A stretch of 64,000 bases of DNA from Glaciimonas sp. PAMC28666. Its GTDB lineage: Bacteria > Pseudomonadota > Gammaproteobacteria > Burkholderiales > Burkholderiaceae_D. Of the stretch, positions 41,585 through 52,038 are shown one piece after another. The notes below the pieces were generated by a model. The model was given only the letters and a program-made list of their open reading frames with translations. It ran no database searches and was not told the DNA's origin. A program made the position numbers and the translations under genes. The first letter of the stretch is position 1. Each line of letters begins with the position of its first letter. The stretch is from assembly GCF_016917355.1 (NCBI RefSeq), contig NZ_CP070304.1, positions 62,001 through 126,000 of the forward strand, written 5' to 3'.

Positions 41585-42340
41585 ATGAATACTCACAACA
41601 CACCTACCCAAACAGCGAACGCCCATCAGTATAAGATTCTGGTGGTCGATGATGACATCCGTCTTCGAGATTTATTGCGCCGTTATTTGACGGAACAAGG
41701 CTTTCAGGTTGTCACAGCGGAAAATGCACAGGCAATGAATAAACTGTGGATTCGTGAGCGCTACGATCTGCTGGTACTTGATCTGATGCTGCCCGGCGAA
41801 GATGGTTTAGCCATTTGCCGTCGTCTTCGTGGCGCTGGCGATCAAACGCCGATCATCATGCTAACAGCAAAAGGTGAAGACGTAGATCGCATTGTTGGGC
41901 TCGAAATGGGCGCGGATGATTATTTGCCGAAGCCGTTTAATCCACGCGAACTGGTAGCACGTATTGGTGCTGTATTGCGACGCAAAGGTCCCGACGAGTT
42001 ACCAGGCGCGCCTTCCGAGACTCCGCAGTCGTTTGAATTTGGCGAATTTGTCCTTGACCTCGGGACGCGCTCACTGAAGAAAAGCGGTGAATCGGTGCCA
42101 CTTACAACCGGTGAGTTTTCGGTCCTGAAGGTTTTTGCCCGTCATGCGCGTCAGCCTCTGTCACGCGAAAAATTGATGGAACTGGCCCGAGGTCGTGAAT
42201 ACGAAGTTTTTGATCGTAGTCTCGATGTACAGATCTCGCGGCTACGCAAACTAATTGAACCCGATCCAGCCAATCCTCTGTATATCCAAACCGTCTGGGG
42301 CCTCGGTTACGTATTCATTCCCGAAGGTCAGCCGCGTTAA
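41585..42340 (+). CDS. ompR: Two-component response regulator OmpR
   Basis: A 251-residue OmpR-family regulator. The receiver domain (residues ~16-130) has the acidic pair in VVDDDIRLRD, phospho-acceptor Asp66 in LLVLDLMLPG and Lys in DDYLPKPFNPREL. The winged-helix DNA-binding domain (~150-248) ends with DVQISRLRKLIEPDP and QTVWGLGYVFIP. It acts with EnvZ in osmotic and envelope control. It is followed by envZ after 42 bases. Confidence 0.95.
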   Translation: MNTHNTPTQTANAHQYKILVVDDDIRLRDLLRRYLTEQGFQVVTAENAQAMNKLWIRERYDLLVLDLMLPGEDGLAICRRLRGAGDQTPIIMLTAKGEDVDRIVGLEMGADDYLPKPFNPRELVARIGAVLRRKGPDELPGAPSETPQSFEFGEFVLDLGTRSLKKSGESVPLTTGEFSVLKVFARHARQPLSREKLMELARGREYEVFDRSLDVQISRLRKLIEPDPANPLYIQTVWGLGYVFIPEGQPR

Positions 42341-42381
42341 ATGCGGAATGTCCAGCTGAATGACGCACCCGTGAGGTCGCG

Positions 42382-43758
42382 ATGACGACTCCACACCGCC
42401 TGGCTTGGTTAAAGAGCGGCCTGCTGTGGCGCACTTTCTTTTTAATGGCATTCCTTATCACTATCAGTATGGTGGTGTGGGTGGCCAGTTTTCGCATTGT
42501 TGAACGCGGTCCGCGTGCGCAGCAACTGGCGGCCCAGATCATCTCGGTCGTCACTATCACGCGGGCAGCCTTGACGCACTCGGCGCCAGACCTGCGGCGC
42601 GAGTTGCTATTCGATCTTGCCAGCAACGAAGGGATTCGCATCTATCCGTTGGAAGAGAACGACAAGATTGAGCCACCTCCGGACAGTGCCGTGATGCCCG
42701 AACTGGAAACCGAAGTACGCGCCAGACTCGGTAACGATACAAGGTTCTCCGCCAGCGTCAACGATATCGGCGGTTTTTGGGTCAGCTTCACCATTGACGA
42801 GGATCAATACTGGCTAATGCTGGATCGAGATCGCGTCGAACGTAGTTCCGGTTTTCAGTGGTTCCAATGGGCGGCGGCGGCCATGCTGCTATCTCTACTG
42901 GGCGCGATGTTTGTTTCGACATTGATTAATCAACCGCTAGCGCGCCTGACCGCAGCCACGCGCTCCGTAGCGAAGGGCGAGCAACCAGATCGATTGCCGG
43001 AAACCGGCCCTACCGAGATTGAAGAGGCCAATCGCAGCTTTAATCAGATGGTGGACGATCTGCAGCGTGTCGATGCCGACCGGGCCATTATTTTGGCCGG
43101 TATCTCGCACGATTTACGCACGCCAATATCACGTATGCTGCTCGAAGTCGAAATGGCCCATCTGACCGAGGATGCCCGGACTGGCATGCAATCGGACCTG
43201 GCCCAGATGGATGGCATTATTGGTCAATTCCTGGACTATGCCAAACCCACCGATGTCAGCAGTTTTACCGTGATCGATCTGACCAATTTTCTGCATGACG
43301 TGGAGCAAAACGCAGCACGTCACACCGATATCGAAGTCCATTCACGCGTATCTGAGAATCTTTATATTCAAGGAAACGAAACCGAAATACGACGCGTCTT
43401 CAACAATCTGATCGAGAATGCGCGCCGCTACGGAAAGTCTGACGGAAGTGAGATCGCCGTCATCGACGTGACCGCCATGCTTCAACATGACAAAGTTCTC
43501 ATCGACATTTCAGACCGCGGGCCGGGCGTGCCTGAGGCGGAAATGGAGCGTCTGCTGAGACCGTTTACACGTCTGGACACAGCACGCGGCCAGGCCAACG
43601 GCTCTGGATTAGGACTCGCGATCGTCAATCGGGTCATCAAGCGACATGACGGAAAGTTACAACTTTATAACCGCAGTGGCGGCGGGTTGTCCGTCCAGAT
43701 CACCCTTCCATTCGTCAAAAATGGTGGCCGCGACTTCTCACCCAAGACAAGGTTATAG
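42382..43758 (+). CDS. envZ: Sensor histidine kinase EnvZ
   Basis: A 458-residue inner-membrane kinase. It has two helices ([19 protein letters not shown] near 20-38 and [19 protein letters not shown] near 164-182) around a ~125-residue periplasmic part. Then come HAMP ([18 protein letters not shown]), the H-box [13 protein letters not shown] with His243, the N-box [11 protein letters not shown], and the G-boxes DRGPGVP and [12 protein letters not shown]. It phosphorylates OmpR. Its last six bases overlap the end of the convergent ispF gene. Confidence 0.94.
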   Translation: MTTPHRLAWLKSGLLWRTFFLMAFLITISMVVWVASFRIVERGPRAQQLAAQIISVVTITRAALTHSAPDLRRELLFDLASNEGIRIYPLEENDKIEPPPDSAVMPELETEVRARLGNDTRFSASVNDIGGFWVSFTIDEDQYWLMLDRDRVERSSGFQWFQWAAAAMLLSLLGAMFVSTLINQPLARLTAATRSVAKGEQPDRLPETGPTEIEEANRSFNQMVDDLQRVDADRAIILAGISHDLRTPISRMLLEVEMAHLTEDARTGMQSDLAQMDGIIGQFLDYAKPTDVSSFTVIDLTNFLHDVEQNAARHTDIEVHSRVSENLYIQGNETEIRRVFNNLIENARRYGKSDGSEIAVIDVTAMLQHDKVLIDISDRGPGVPEAEMERLLRPFTRLDTARGQANGSGLGLAIVNRVIKRHDGKLQLYNRSGGGLSVQITLPFVKNGGRDFSPKTRL

Positions 43759-44244
43759 TCGGAACAGGAGGGCCACGGCCTCTGCCGCGATCCCCTCTTC
43801 CCGACCAAGATAACCAAGCCGTTCGTTGGTTTTTGCTTTCACGTTCACCTGACCGGTGGTGATACCGCAGTCAGCGGCAATCCGCTCTACCATGCGTGGG
43901 ATATGGGGAGCCATTTTGGGCGCCTGAGCGATCACCGTGCAATCAATATTACCGACACCAAAGCCGGAAACACTGACACGCCGCACTGCTTCTCGCAATA
44001 GTTTTCGTGAGTCCGCTCCAGCGAACTCGGGGTCGGTGTCGGGAAAGTGGCGACCGATATCGCCTAATCCGGCAGCACCAAATAACGCATCAATAATGGC
44101 GTGCAGCAACACGTCAGCATCTGAATGCCCTAGCAAACCCAGGTGGTGCGGAATGGTGACACCGCCAATAATCAATAATCGGTCTGCTACAAGCGCGTGA
44201 CAATCATAGCCTTGCCCAATCCGAAAACCTGCCGGGTTACTCAT
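43753..44244 (-). CDS. ispF: 2-C-methyl-D-erythritol 2,4-cyclodiphosphate synthase
   Basis: A 163-residue IspF of the MEP isoprenoid pathway. The metal ligands Asp14 and His16 are in GQGYDCHAL, and the [12 protein letters not shown] motif is complete. Conserved [16 protein letters not shown] lies near the end. It converts CDP-methylerythritol phosphate to the cyclodiphosphate. The ATG overlaps the ispD stop (ATGA), so the pair is coupled. Confidence 0.97.
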   Translation of the reverse strand: MSNPAGFRIGQGYDCHALVADRLLIIGGVTIPHHLGLLGHSDADVLLHAIIDALFGAAGLGDIGRHFPDTDPEFAGADSRKLLREAVRRVSVSGFGVGNIDCTVIAQAPKMAPHIPRMVERIAADCGITTGQVNVKAKTNERLGYLGREEGIAAEAVALLFRL

Positions 44245-44993
44245 ACCTGTTCTTTCAAAAAAATTTCTGCCAACGCGACGTCGTGTGGCAACGTCACCTT
44301 AAAATTTCGGGGGCTACCCTCGACTAACATTGGACGCAATCCAAGCATCTCAATCGCGCTGGCTTCGTCAGTAATTTGCTGCGCCTGACCGGCAGCAATA
44401 GCCAACGCCCTCTGCAATAAACCATAGCGGAACATTTGAGGCGTTTGGGCCGCCCAGAGCCGGGCGCGGGATACCGTTTCTGTTACGTGTGAAGTCGGCG
44501 CCATTTTTTGACTCCCTTCGCCATGAAGCGGAACGCCCTCATCGCTGCGTTTGAGCGTATCAACGACTCTTAATGCCAGCAAGCCGCCTACCGCCTCATC
44601 ACGCAACGCCGCAATCAACTGCGCGATCAAACTGCCCGTCAGGCCCGGTCGTGCTGCATCGTGCACCAGCACCCAATCGTCATCCGCCGCCTGGTTTCGG
44701 ATTGCATTCAACCCATTAAGTACCGACAGATGCCGAGTTTCGCCGCCTTGATATAGCAGCGTCACCCGATCTTTCAAATGGGGCGCTGCGGTCATCAGGT
44801 CCGCAATATAGCCATCTTCTGCGCTGACGACTACGAAGACGTGCGCAATCGCTTCACACGCGACGAAGGTGTCCAGCACATGTCGCAACATGGCCTTGCC
44901 AGCGAGCGGCAAATACTGTTTGGGGCAGTCGGTGCCCAGACGCGCGCCTATACCGGCAGCGGGGATCAGAGCAAAGTTTCGTGACAGATGCAT
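44241..44993 (-). CDS. ispD: 2-C-methyl-D-erythritol 4-phosphate cytidylyltransferase
   Basis: A 250-residue IspD, the step before IspF is used in the MEP pathway. It starts [20 protein letters not shown]; the nucleotide-binding signature [10 protein letters not shown]...PKQYLPL and [11 protein letters not shown] are complete. The frame is open 35 codons further up, but those residues are atypical, and this ATG fits the family. It is divergent from mfd, across a 467-base spacer. Confidence 0.96.
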   Translation of the reverse strand: MHLSRNFALIPAAGIGARLGTDCPKQYLPLAGKAMLRHVLDTFVACEAIAHVFVVVSAEDGYIADLMTAAPHLKDRVTLLYQGGETRHLSVLNGLNAIRNQAADDDWVLVHDAARPGLTGSLIAQLIAALRDEAVGGLLALRVVDTLKRSDEGVPLHGEGSQKMAPTSHVTETVSRARLWAAQTPQMFRYGLLQRALAIAAGQAQQITDEASAIEMLGLRPMLVEGSPRNFKVTLPHDVALAEIFLKEQV

Positions 44994-45460
44994 GTGAAGG
45001 ACTACCGAAAAAATGTAAAAAAGGAAAGCGCAAAGGAAACGTCGTTTCAACCCGCCACACAGAGTTAGTTCGTCGCCCCTTCGCATTTTATTCCGCATCG
45101 TCTAAACCGATTCTACGATAGAAATGGGCAGGAGACCCGCACTGCAAAGCCTGACAGTGCCGCATAAAAAAGGCTGACGAATAGACAATTGCGCGGTGGT
45201 TTATAATGTTGCTCTGAATTTTAACTGTCAATGCAGCTTAATTGTGGCTTTTTTGCCCGTCACGGCCTCTGCTTTGCTTTAGCTGATGCTTACCAGCCTC
45301 TGCTTCGACAACGCTGATAGGGGCAAAAAAAGCCAGCGCTGCGCTGAAGCCTCAGATAGCGGGGATGATGCGCTAGCCCGACGATAAACAGCAGATGTGC
45401 TCCGATCCTGACCGCGTAATTTGATCTTAAATAGGTTCTCATATCAAAACCCAACGCCCG
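44994..45460. other. Divergent spacer between ispD and mfd
   Basis: About 470 bases without a supported gene. A TTTATAATG element (-10-like, rightward, TATAAT at 45203-45208) lies ~255 bases before mfd, without a good -35. At 45246-45334 an inverted repeat (GGCTTTTTTGCCC and GGGCAAAAAAAGCC, one base longer in the 3' arm) encloses a ~60-base loop holding two CCTCTGCTT copies. This would fold as one long hairpin in an mfd leader RNA. Confidence 0.5.
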
Positions 45461-48400
45461 ATGCAATTCGATCTTGATAAGTCGCTGCCCAAGCCGGGCG
45501 CACGATTTACGCTGCCAGCGGTCCATGGCTCAGCCGATGCCTACGCTTTAGCCCATGCTGCGTTGACGCTGAAATCCCGTAAGCAAATGTTGACAGTGAT
45601 TGTCGCCAATGCCACGGACGCGCAACGCCTACTCTCGGAAATCCCGTGGTTTGCCGAGGAACAGATTCCGCCTGCAGCCAAAGGCGAGGTTAAAGGTGAC
45701 GCCGGCCCTGCGCTACAAAATCGTAGTAGTTTACAGTGCCATCTGTTGCCCGACTGGGAGACCCTGCCTTACGACGCTTTCTCCCCCCACCAGGATCTGG
45801 TGTCCGAACGCCTTGCCACCTTGTATGAAATTCAAAACGGTCATTGCGACGTCCTGATCGTGCCCGCAACCACGGCGCTGGTGCGTATGGCACCACCCGC
45901 CTTTTTGGCCGCTTACACCTTCTTTTTTAAACAAGGCGAGATTCTGGACGAAGCGCGTCTGAAATCACAATTAACGTTGGCCGGTTACAGTCATGTCACT
46001 CAAGTCATATCACCGGGTGAATATTCCGTCCGTGGCGGTCTGATTGATATTTTTCCCATGGGTTCGGTGTTGCCGTATCGCATCGATCTATTCGGTGACA
46101 CCATCGAAACCATTCGCACTTTTGATGCAGATACCCAACGTTCGTTGTATCCGGTGAAAGAAATACGTTTGCTGCCGGGACGCGAGTTTCCGATGGATGA
46201 AACTGCACGCACTGCTTTTCGGAGTCGCTGGCGGGAAGAATTCGAAGGCGATCCGTCGCGTTCAGCTATTTATAAGGACATCGGAAACGGCATCGCCTCT
46301 GCGGGTATCGAATATTATTTGCCACTTTTTTTTGACGGCACTGCAACGTTATTCGAATATTTGCCAGAGACCACGACCTTTGCTTTAGTGGGCGATATTA
46401 ACGACGCGATCATGCGATTTTGGAGCGACACGCAGTCGCGCTATAAATTCCTGAAATCCGATAGAGAGAGACCGTTACTCGCGCCAGAAACCATTTTTCT
46501 CAGTGACGAAGATTTCTTCAAATTAGTTAAACCACATGGTCGCTGGATCATTCAACAAGGCGACAGTTTTGCGAAAGACAGCGACACCGACCAGTCGCTC
46601 CCTGAATCTGCATCGGCTGTAGTGCCTTCCCCAGACTCACCGGGAACCGGGCTATCCGGACCGGCTTTGTCGGCTTCGTTGCCGAATATCGCAGTCAATC
46701 GGCGTATTGACGACCCGCTGAGCAATTTACGTGCTTATCTTCTGCAAACCGATAAACGTGTGTTGATCTGCGCGGAATCGAATGGTCGACGGGAGACGTT
46801 GCAACAATACTTCAGCGAGTATAAGTTGCCTCTGCAACTTGCAGAAAGCTACACCGACTTCGTTACTTCCTCCGCCAGGTTGATGCTCGGTGTGGCCCCG
46901 TTACACGTCGGATTTGCACTGAATGATTTCGCATTCATTACAGAAACCGAACTCTACGCCGGGTCGGGCCGACGCATCGGCAAGAAAAAACAAGAAGGTG
47001 CAACCCAGGTCGAGTCGATGGTTCGCGATCTGTCGGAGCTCAAAATCGGCGATCCGGTGGTCCATATCAACCACGGCATTGGCCGCTACATGGGTCTGGT
47101 CAGCATGGATCTGGGCGAGGGAGAGACCGAGTTCCTGCATCTTGAATATGCCAAAGATACCAAGCTCTATGTCCCGGTGTCTCAACTGCACGTTATTTCC
47201 CGCTATTCTGGTGCCTCGCCCGAAGATGCACCGCTGCACGCGCTTGGCTCCGGTCAATGGGAAAAAGCCAAACGCAAAGCTGCACAACAGGTTCGCGATA
47301 CTGCCGCGGAACTGCTCAACCTGTATGCCCGCAGGGCATTGCGTCAGGGTCATACATTCGAATACTCGGCGCACGATTACGCCACTTTTGCGGAAAGTTT
47401 CGGTTTCGAAGAGACCGTTGATCAGGCTGCCGCCATTAATGCGGTGATCGGTGATATGACCAGTGGAAAACCAATGGATCGCTTAATTTGTGGCGATGTC
47501 GGTTTCGGTAAGACGGAGGTCGCTTTACGCGCTACGTTTGTTGCCGTGCTGGGTGGTAAACAGGTGGCGATTCTGGCACCTACCACGCTGCTGGCCGAAC
47601 AGCATGCACAAACCTTCGCAGACCGGTTTGCCGATTGGCCGGTAAAAATTGCCGAGCTATCGCGCTTCCGCTCCGGCAAAGAAATTACACAAGCAATGAA
47701 AGGCATGGCCGACGGCACCATAGACATCGTTATCGGCACGCACAAATTATTATCGGACGATGTTAAATTTGCACGATTGGGGCTCGTCATCATTGATGAA
47801 GAACATCGCTTCGGTGTACGCCAAAAAGAGGCGCTGAAATCATTGCGGGCCGAAGTCGATGTGCTGACTTTGACGGCGACCCCGATTCCGCGCACGCTTG
47901 GTATGGCGCTCGAAGGACTACGCGACTTCTCTATTATCGCGACCGCGCCGCAAAAACGGCTGGCGATCAAAACATTTGTTCGCAGCGAGGATGATTCAAC
48001 CATCCGTGAAGCCTGCTTACGCGAACTGAAACGCGGCGGCCAGGTCTACTTCCTGCACAATGAAGTCGAAACCATCCTGAATCGCAAGGCGATGCTGGAA
48101 GTGCTGTTGCCAGAGGCCCGGGTCGCTGTTGCACATGGGCAGATGCACGAGCGCGATCTGGAAAAAGTGATGCGGGATTTCGTCGCGCAACGCTTTAACA
48201 TCCTGCTATGCACCACCATTATCGAAACCGGCATTGACGTGCCGACGGCAAATACGATCATCATGCATCGCGCTGACAAATTCGGTCTCGCACAATTACA
48301 CCAGTTACGTGGTCGGGTAGGACGTTCGCATCATCAGGCTTATGCGTATTTGCTGGTGCACGACGTGCAAGGATTGACGAAACTGGCACAACGACGTCTC

Positions 48401-49042
48401 GATGCAATTCAACAAATGGAAGAACTCGGTAGCGGTTTTTATCTGGCAATGCACGATCTTGAAATCCGAGGTGCAGGTGAAGTGCTGGGCGACAATCAAT
48501 CAGGCGAAATGCACGAGATTGGCTTTCAGTTGTATTCAGACATGCTAAATGAGGCCGTACGTTCACTCAAAAACGGAAAAGAGCCCGATCTGGCTGCACC
48601 GCTTTCGACCATGACAGAAATCAATTTGCATGTTCCCGCACTGCTACCTGGCGACTATTGTGGCGACGTCCATGAGCGTTTATCACTGTACAAGCGCTTG
48701 GCTAATTGTAATGCCCAAGATAAAATCGATAACCTCCAGGAGGAGCTGATTGATCGTTTTGGCAAGTTGCCGGACCCGGCGAAAGCCTTGATCGAAACAC
48801 ACCGGCTGCGGGTAGCGGCAAAACCGGTAGGCATCATCAAGATCGATGCGCATTCTGAAGCAGCGTTGCTCCAGTTTGCGCCGAACCCGCCCATCGATGC
48901 GATGCGCATTATCGAATTGATCCAGAAAAATCGCCACATCAAGCTCAATGGGCAGGACAAATTGCGGATTACCATCGCCATGCCGGACCTGGCGGCGCGA
49001 GTGAATCAGGTAAAGGCTACCATTCGGTCGTTGATTGGTTGA
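45461..49042 (+). CDS. mfd: Transcription-repair coupling factor
   Basis: An 1193-residue Mfd that removes RNA polymerase stalled at DNA damage and recruits UvrA. Order of parts: UvrB-like N-terminal module (YDAFSPHQDLVSERL, GEYSVRGGLIDIFP), a variable Ser/Pro/Asp-rich linker (~residues 368-410), the RNA polymerase interaction domain (VVHINHGIGRYMGL), the RecG-like motor with Walker A GFGKTE near 680, DEEHRFGV and TATPIPRTLGMAL, then the C-terminal TRCF domain. The last codons overlap a TTGATTGG tandem repeat. It is followed by serB after 117 bases. Confidence 0.97.
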   Translation: MQFDLDKSLPKPGARFTLPAVHGSADAYALAHAALTLKSRKQMLTVIVANATDAQRLLSEIPWFAEEQIPPAAKGEVKGDAGPALQNRSSLQCHLLPDWETLPYDAFSPHQDLVSERLATLYEIQNGHCDVLIVPATTALVRMAPPAFLAAYTFFFKQGEILDEARLKSQLTLAGYSHVTQVISPGEYSVRGGLIDIFPMGSVLPYRIDLFGDTIETIRTFDADTQRSLYPVKEIRLLPGREFPMDETARTAFRSRWREEFEGDPSRSAIYKDIGNGIASAGIEYYLPLFFDGTATLFEYLPETTTFALVGDINDAIMRFWSDTQSRYKFLKSDRERPLLAPETIFLSDEDFFKLVKPHGRWIIQQGDSFAKDSDTDQSLPESASAVVPSPDSPGTGLSGPALSASLPNIAVNRRIDDPLSNLRAYLLQTDKRVLICAESNGRRETLQQYFSEYKLPLQLAESYTDFVTSSARLMLGVAPLHVGFALNDFAFITETELYAGSGRRIGKKKQEGATQVESMVRDLSELKIGDPVVHINHGIGRYMGLVSMDLGEGETEFLHLEYAKDTKLYVPVSQLHVISRYSGASPEDAPLHALGSGQWEKAKRKAAQQVRDTAAELLNLYARRALRQGHTFEYSAHDYATFAESFGFEETVDQAAAINAVIGDMTSGKPMDRLICGDVGFGKTEVALRATFVAVLGGKQVAILAPTTLLAEQHAQTFADRFADWPVKIAELSRFRSGKEITQAMKGMADGTIDIVIGTHKLLSDDVKFARLGLVIIDEEHRFGVRQKEALKSLRAEVDVLTLTATPIPRTLGMALEGLRDFSIIATAPQKRLAIKTFVRSEDDSTIREACLRELKRGGQVYFLHNEVETILNRKAMLEVLLPEARVAVAHGQMHERDLEKVMRDFVAQRFNILLCTTIIETGIDVPTANTIIMHRADKFGLAQLHQLRGRVGRSHHQAYAYLLVHDVQGLTKLAQRRLDAIQQMEELGSGFYLAMHDLEIRGAGEVLGDNQSGEMHEIGFQLYSDMLNEAVRSLKNGKEPDLAAPLSTMTEINLHVPALLPGDYCGDVHERLSLYKRLANCNAQDKIDNLQEELIDRFGKLPDPAKALIETHRLRVAAKPVGIIKIDAHSEAALLQFAPNPPIDAMRIIELIQKNRHIKLNGQDKLRITIAMPDLAARVNQVKATIRSLIG

Positions 49043-49064
49043 TTGGTTGATTGATTGGTTGGAT
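49030..49064. repeat. TTGATTGG tandem repeat across the mfd stop codon
   Basis: Four or so copies of TTGATTGG (one shortened to TTGA) begin in the last codons of mfd, contain the stop, and continue into the spacer. A change in copy number would alter the reading at the very C-terminus. Confidence 0.85.
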
Positions 49065-49159
49065 CGATTATCAACGCCCGCGCTACTGAAGCTCTGAAAC
49101 ATTGAAGCACTTAGCCTAGTTGAAGAAATATTTAATAAGCATTACGAAAGAATCATGAC

Positions 49160-50002
49160 ATGAATTTGATCCTGCAAAGCCTGCACCAAGACCCCGTTGC
49201 CTTGCACAATATCGCCCATCTTGCAGGCGGCCAAATCGTTGCGCTTTCGCAAACAGCCTGGCGCTGTGAGGGCGTAGAGATCTCGGCATCCCGGGCCGTC
49301 GAGATTGATACTGCCTGTCACGCTGCCGGGATTGACTACGCACTGGTTCCGCCAGGGCGGCAACTATCGGATTTCAAGTTGCTTGCCATGGACATGGACT
49401 CCACCCTCATTACCATCGAATGTATCGATGAAATCGCTGACATGCAAGGCCTCAAACCGCAGGTATCAGCGATTACGGAGGCGGCCATGCGAGGCGAACT
49501 GGAGTTCAACGAAAGCCTGATTCGACGCGTGGCCCTATTAAAAGGCCTGGATGCATCTGCCCTTCAGCGGGTGTATGACGAACGGCTGCAACTCTCACTG
49601 GGTGCCGAAAAAATGCTGGCGGCTGTGCAGGCGGCTGGCATCAAAACATTATTAGTCTCCGGCGGATTTACATTTTTTACCGATCGTATCAAAAAACGTC
49701 TCGGACTCGATGCCACTCACGCTAACGAATTGGAAATAGTGGACGGTAAACTCACCGGGAAGGTCATCGGCGAAATTGTGAATGCTGACGTCAAGCAGCG
49801 CACCGTAGAACGCCTTTGCGCAGAAATGGGAATAGCGCCAGAGGAAGCCATTGTCATGGGCGATGGCGCAAATGATTTGAAGATGATGTCCATCGCCGGT
49901 CTTTCCGTCGCATTCCGTGCCAAACCCGTTGTGCGCGCACAAGCCAGCGTGGCCTTGAACTTTGTGGGGTTAGACGGCATCTTATCAATATTGGGCCAGT
50001 GA
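49160..50002 (+). CDS. serB: Phosphoserine phosphatase
   Basis: A 280-residue HAD-type phosphatase that makes serine from phosphoserine. The catalytic motif AMDMDSTLI puts the nucleophile at Asp78 and the acid at Asp80. Motif II is LLVSGGFTFF, and motif IV is VMGDGANDLKMM. The N-terminal ~75 residues are a regulatory region as in other SerB proteins. The ribosome site is weak. It is in the same orientation as mfd, but probably has its own promoter. Confidence 0.96.
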   Translation: MNLILQSLHQDPVALHNIAHLAGGQIVALSQTAWRCEGVEISASRAVEIDTACHAAGIDYALVPPGRQLSDFKLLAMDMDSTLITIECIDEIADMQGLKPQVSAITEAAMRGELEFNESLIRRVALLKGLDASALQRVYDERLQLSLGAEKMLAAVQAAGIKTLLVSGGFTFFTDRIKKRLGLDATHANELEIVDGKLTGKVIGEIVNADVKQRTVERLCAEMGIAPEEAIVMGDGANDLKMMSIAGLSVAFRAKPVVRAQASVALNFVGLDGILSILGQ

Positions 50003-50053
50003 CTTTGATCCGAGCGAGGTTTACCCCGGTTACTTTGCCTCGTAACGAAAGCC

Positions 50054-50082
50054 ATAAAACAGCTATAAAACAGCTATAAAAC
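50054..50082. repeat. 11-base tandem repeat, ATAAAACAGCT
   Basis: 2.6 perfect copies of ATAAAACAGCT lie between serB and the small membrane protein gene. No function is evident. Confidence 0.85.
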
Positions 50083-50154
50083 GGGTCCTACATTAGTGGC
50101 TCGAATTCAGCGCCCTATCGTTATGAAACGCTAAACTCAATAAGGACCGCTACG

Positions 50155-50517
50155 ATGACGCAAGAATTAGTATTCGATAACAAGCTGCACTCTTTAAAAA
50201 ATCTCGCCTGGTGGCTTTATTTGATCCACGGGGCGTGTCTGATATTCTCGTTGGGGCTTTTTTCCTTCGTTCCGCTCATCATCAACTACGTAAAGCGCGA
50301 AGATGCCGCAGACACGTTCATCTACAGCCATCACAATTGGCAAATTCGTTCGTTTTGGTGGTACGTGGTTTGGGTTGCCGTCGGCGGCGTCTTGTTCTTG
50401 ACGTTTGTCGGAATCCCGCTGGCGTTTCTGGTGTGGGGTGTCGCCTGGATATGGAAAGCCTATCGTCTGATAAAAGGCTTACTTGATTTGAACGACAATA
50501 AGGCCATGCCGATTTAA
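50155..50517 (+). CDS. Small membrane protein, DUF4870-like
   Basis: A 120-residue protein with three hydrophobic helices (LAWWLYLIHGACLIFSLGLF, WWYVVWVAVGGVLFLTFV, GIPLAFLVWGVAWIWKAYRL). It has a short N-terminal soluble part and a polar tail. It resembles the DUF4870/Tic20-like family of small bacterial membrane proteins; the role is unknown. An AAGGA ribosome site precedes the ATG. It converges on metC. Confidence 0.75.
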   Translation: MTQELVFDNKLHSLKNLAWWLYLIHGACLIFSLGLFSFVPLIINYVKREDAADTFIYSHHNWQIRSFWWYVVWVAVGGVLFLTFVGIPLAFLVWGVAWIWKAYRLIKGLLDLNDNKAMPI

Positions 50518-50609
50518 GATGAAACGAGCGCTCATCCCGTATGGGCGCGCATTTCAAAAGACCTAAAGGGATGCAAAGTGAGGTCGCATTTTTTTGCCAC
50601 CTCCCTAAT

Positions 50610-51776
50610 TCATTTCAACTGCAGTAACGCTTGCTCAATATCAGCAATCAGGTCCTGTGGATCTTCCAGCCCTATATTAAACCGCACCAAAATTCCCTCT
50701 TCTGCCCAATCTTTACGCATGCCCTCAATCCGATAAGGGACAGCGAGACTATTCGCTCCGCCCCAACTAAATCCAATCTTGAACAGCTTTAGACTATCAA
50801 CAAAGCGGTCGGTTTGTTCTTCCGTATAGCGTTTATCAAACAGCACAGAGAACAAACCCGCGGCACCGGTGAAATCACGTTTCCAAGTTGCGTGGCCGGG
50901 GCAATCCGGAAAAGCCGGATGCAGCATGCGTGTGATTTCCGGCCGATTTTTAAACCAGACGGCCACCTTACGCGCCGCCGCATCGTGCGCCTCAAAGCGC
51001 AACTTCATCGTCGGCAAACTACGCAGCACCAGATAAACGTCATCCATGCCCACGCCTAAACCGAGGTTATTAAAAGCTATCTCGACCTTCTTGGCGATGG
51101 CAGGATCGCGCGTGATGACAGCACCCATCAATACGTCCGAACCACCGGACTGATATTTAGTGAGCGCTTGCATCACAATATCGACACCGTGGTCGAATGC
51201 CCGAAACGCCAATCCAGCCGACCAGGTGTTATCGAGCGCAACCAACACTCCGCGAGCATGTGCAGCCACACAAATCGCTGGAATATCTGGAATTTCCATC
51301 GACACGGAACCGGGTGCTTCTGTCCAGATCAATGTCGTATTTGGCTGAATCAAATCAGCAATTCCGGCACCAATCATCGGATCGTAATAGCGCGACGTGA
51401 TACCAAAGTTGGTGGACAGCCAGTTACTGAGGACGCGATTGGAGCCGTACACATTATCTGGTACAAGGACGTCGTCACCGCTTTTCAGAAATGCAAAGTC
51501 GACCATCGTGATCGCCGCCAGTCCGCTCGGCGCCAGGCGACAATGCGTGCCGCCCTCAATATCTGCCAGGCGTGCTTCTAACGTAAATGTTGTCGGGGTC
51601 CCATGCAAACCGTAGTTATAGGCGTTTTTATCGAGCCAGTCCCGCGCACGCATTGCTGCCACATTCTCAAACAACACCGTCGACGCGTGATAGATCGGCG
51701 TAGGAAATGCACCAAACCCTTTTGGCGCAACGTAGTCGTTATGAATGATGGAAGTTTGCAGCGTTTTTTTTGACAT
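50610..51776 (-). CDS. metC: Cystathionine beta-lyase
   Basis: A 388-residue PLP enzyme of the Cys/Met metabolism family. Conserved parts are AFPTPIYHASTVLF, YNYGLHGTPTTFTLE, SGLAAITMVDFAF and the PLP lysine Lys207 in QALTKYQSGGSDVLMG. The YGLHGTPT form is that of the MetC subgroup, which splits cystathionine to homocysteine, pyruvate and ammonia in methionine synthesis; some members act mainly as cysteine desulfhydrases. The ATG is preceded by AAGGGG. It is monocistronic. Confidence 0.93.
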   Translation of the reverse strand: MSKKTLQTSIIHNDYVAPKGFGAFPTPIYHASTVLFENVAAMRARDWLDKNAYNYGLHGTPTTFTLEARLADIEGGTHCRLAPSGLAAITMVDFAFLKSGDDVLVPDNVYGSNRVLSNWLSTNFGITSRYYDPMIGAGIADLIQPNTTLIWTEAPGSVSMEIPDIPAICVAAHARGVLVALDNTWSAGLAFRAFDHGVDIVMQALTKYQSGGSDVLMGAVITRDPAIAKKVEIAFNNLGLGVGMDDVYLVLRSLPTMKLRFEAHDAAARKVAVWFKNRPEITRMLHPAFPDCPGHATWKRDFTGAAGLFSVLFDKRYTEEQTDRFVDSLKLFKIGFSWGGANSLAVPYRIEGMRKDWAEEGILVRFNIGLEDPQDLIADIEQALLQLK

Positions 51777-52038
51777 GGGACAACCCCTTTTATTGGCTTG
51801 GTTGATGCGTTCGTTTTCAGCTTAATAGCTGACTATTCTAACGAATCGGCTCACTAAATGACGCTTGGATGGACGAAATATCGGCTTTTTGACCAACGTA
51901 GACACGACAATGTTCCGTCAAAGCGCAGAGTAAACTTCGCAAGCGAAGATAACAAACTTAATCAAAGAAATGAGATAGGTACAAATGGGAGCAACGCCCC
52001 ACGATCAAGGCGATCTTTTTTAGAAAAAAACCTGCCAA

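Noticed and set aside
45290-45526. Leftward frame overlapping the mfd start
   Set aside because: Overlaps a certain gene and the inverted repeat; no family or ribosome site.
50518-50609. Possible bidirectional terminator between the DUF4870-like gene and metC
   Set aside because: GAGGT and ACCTC can pair but the T-run lies inside the loop, not after the stem.
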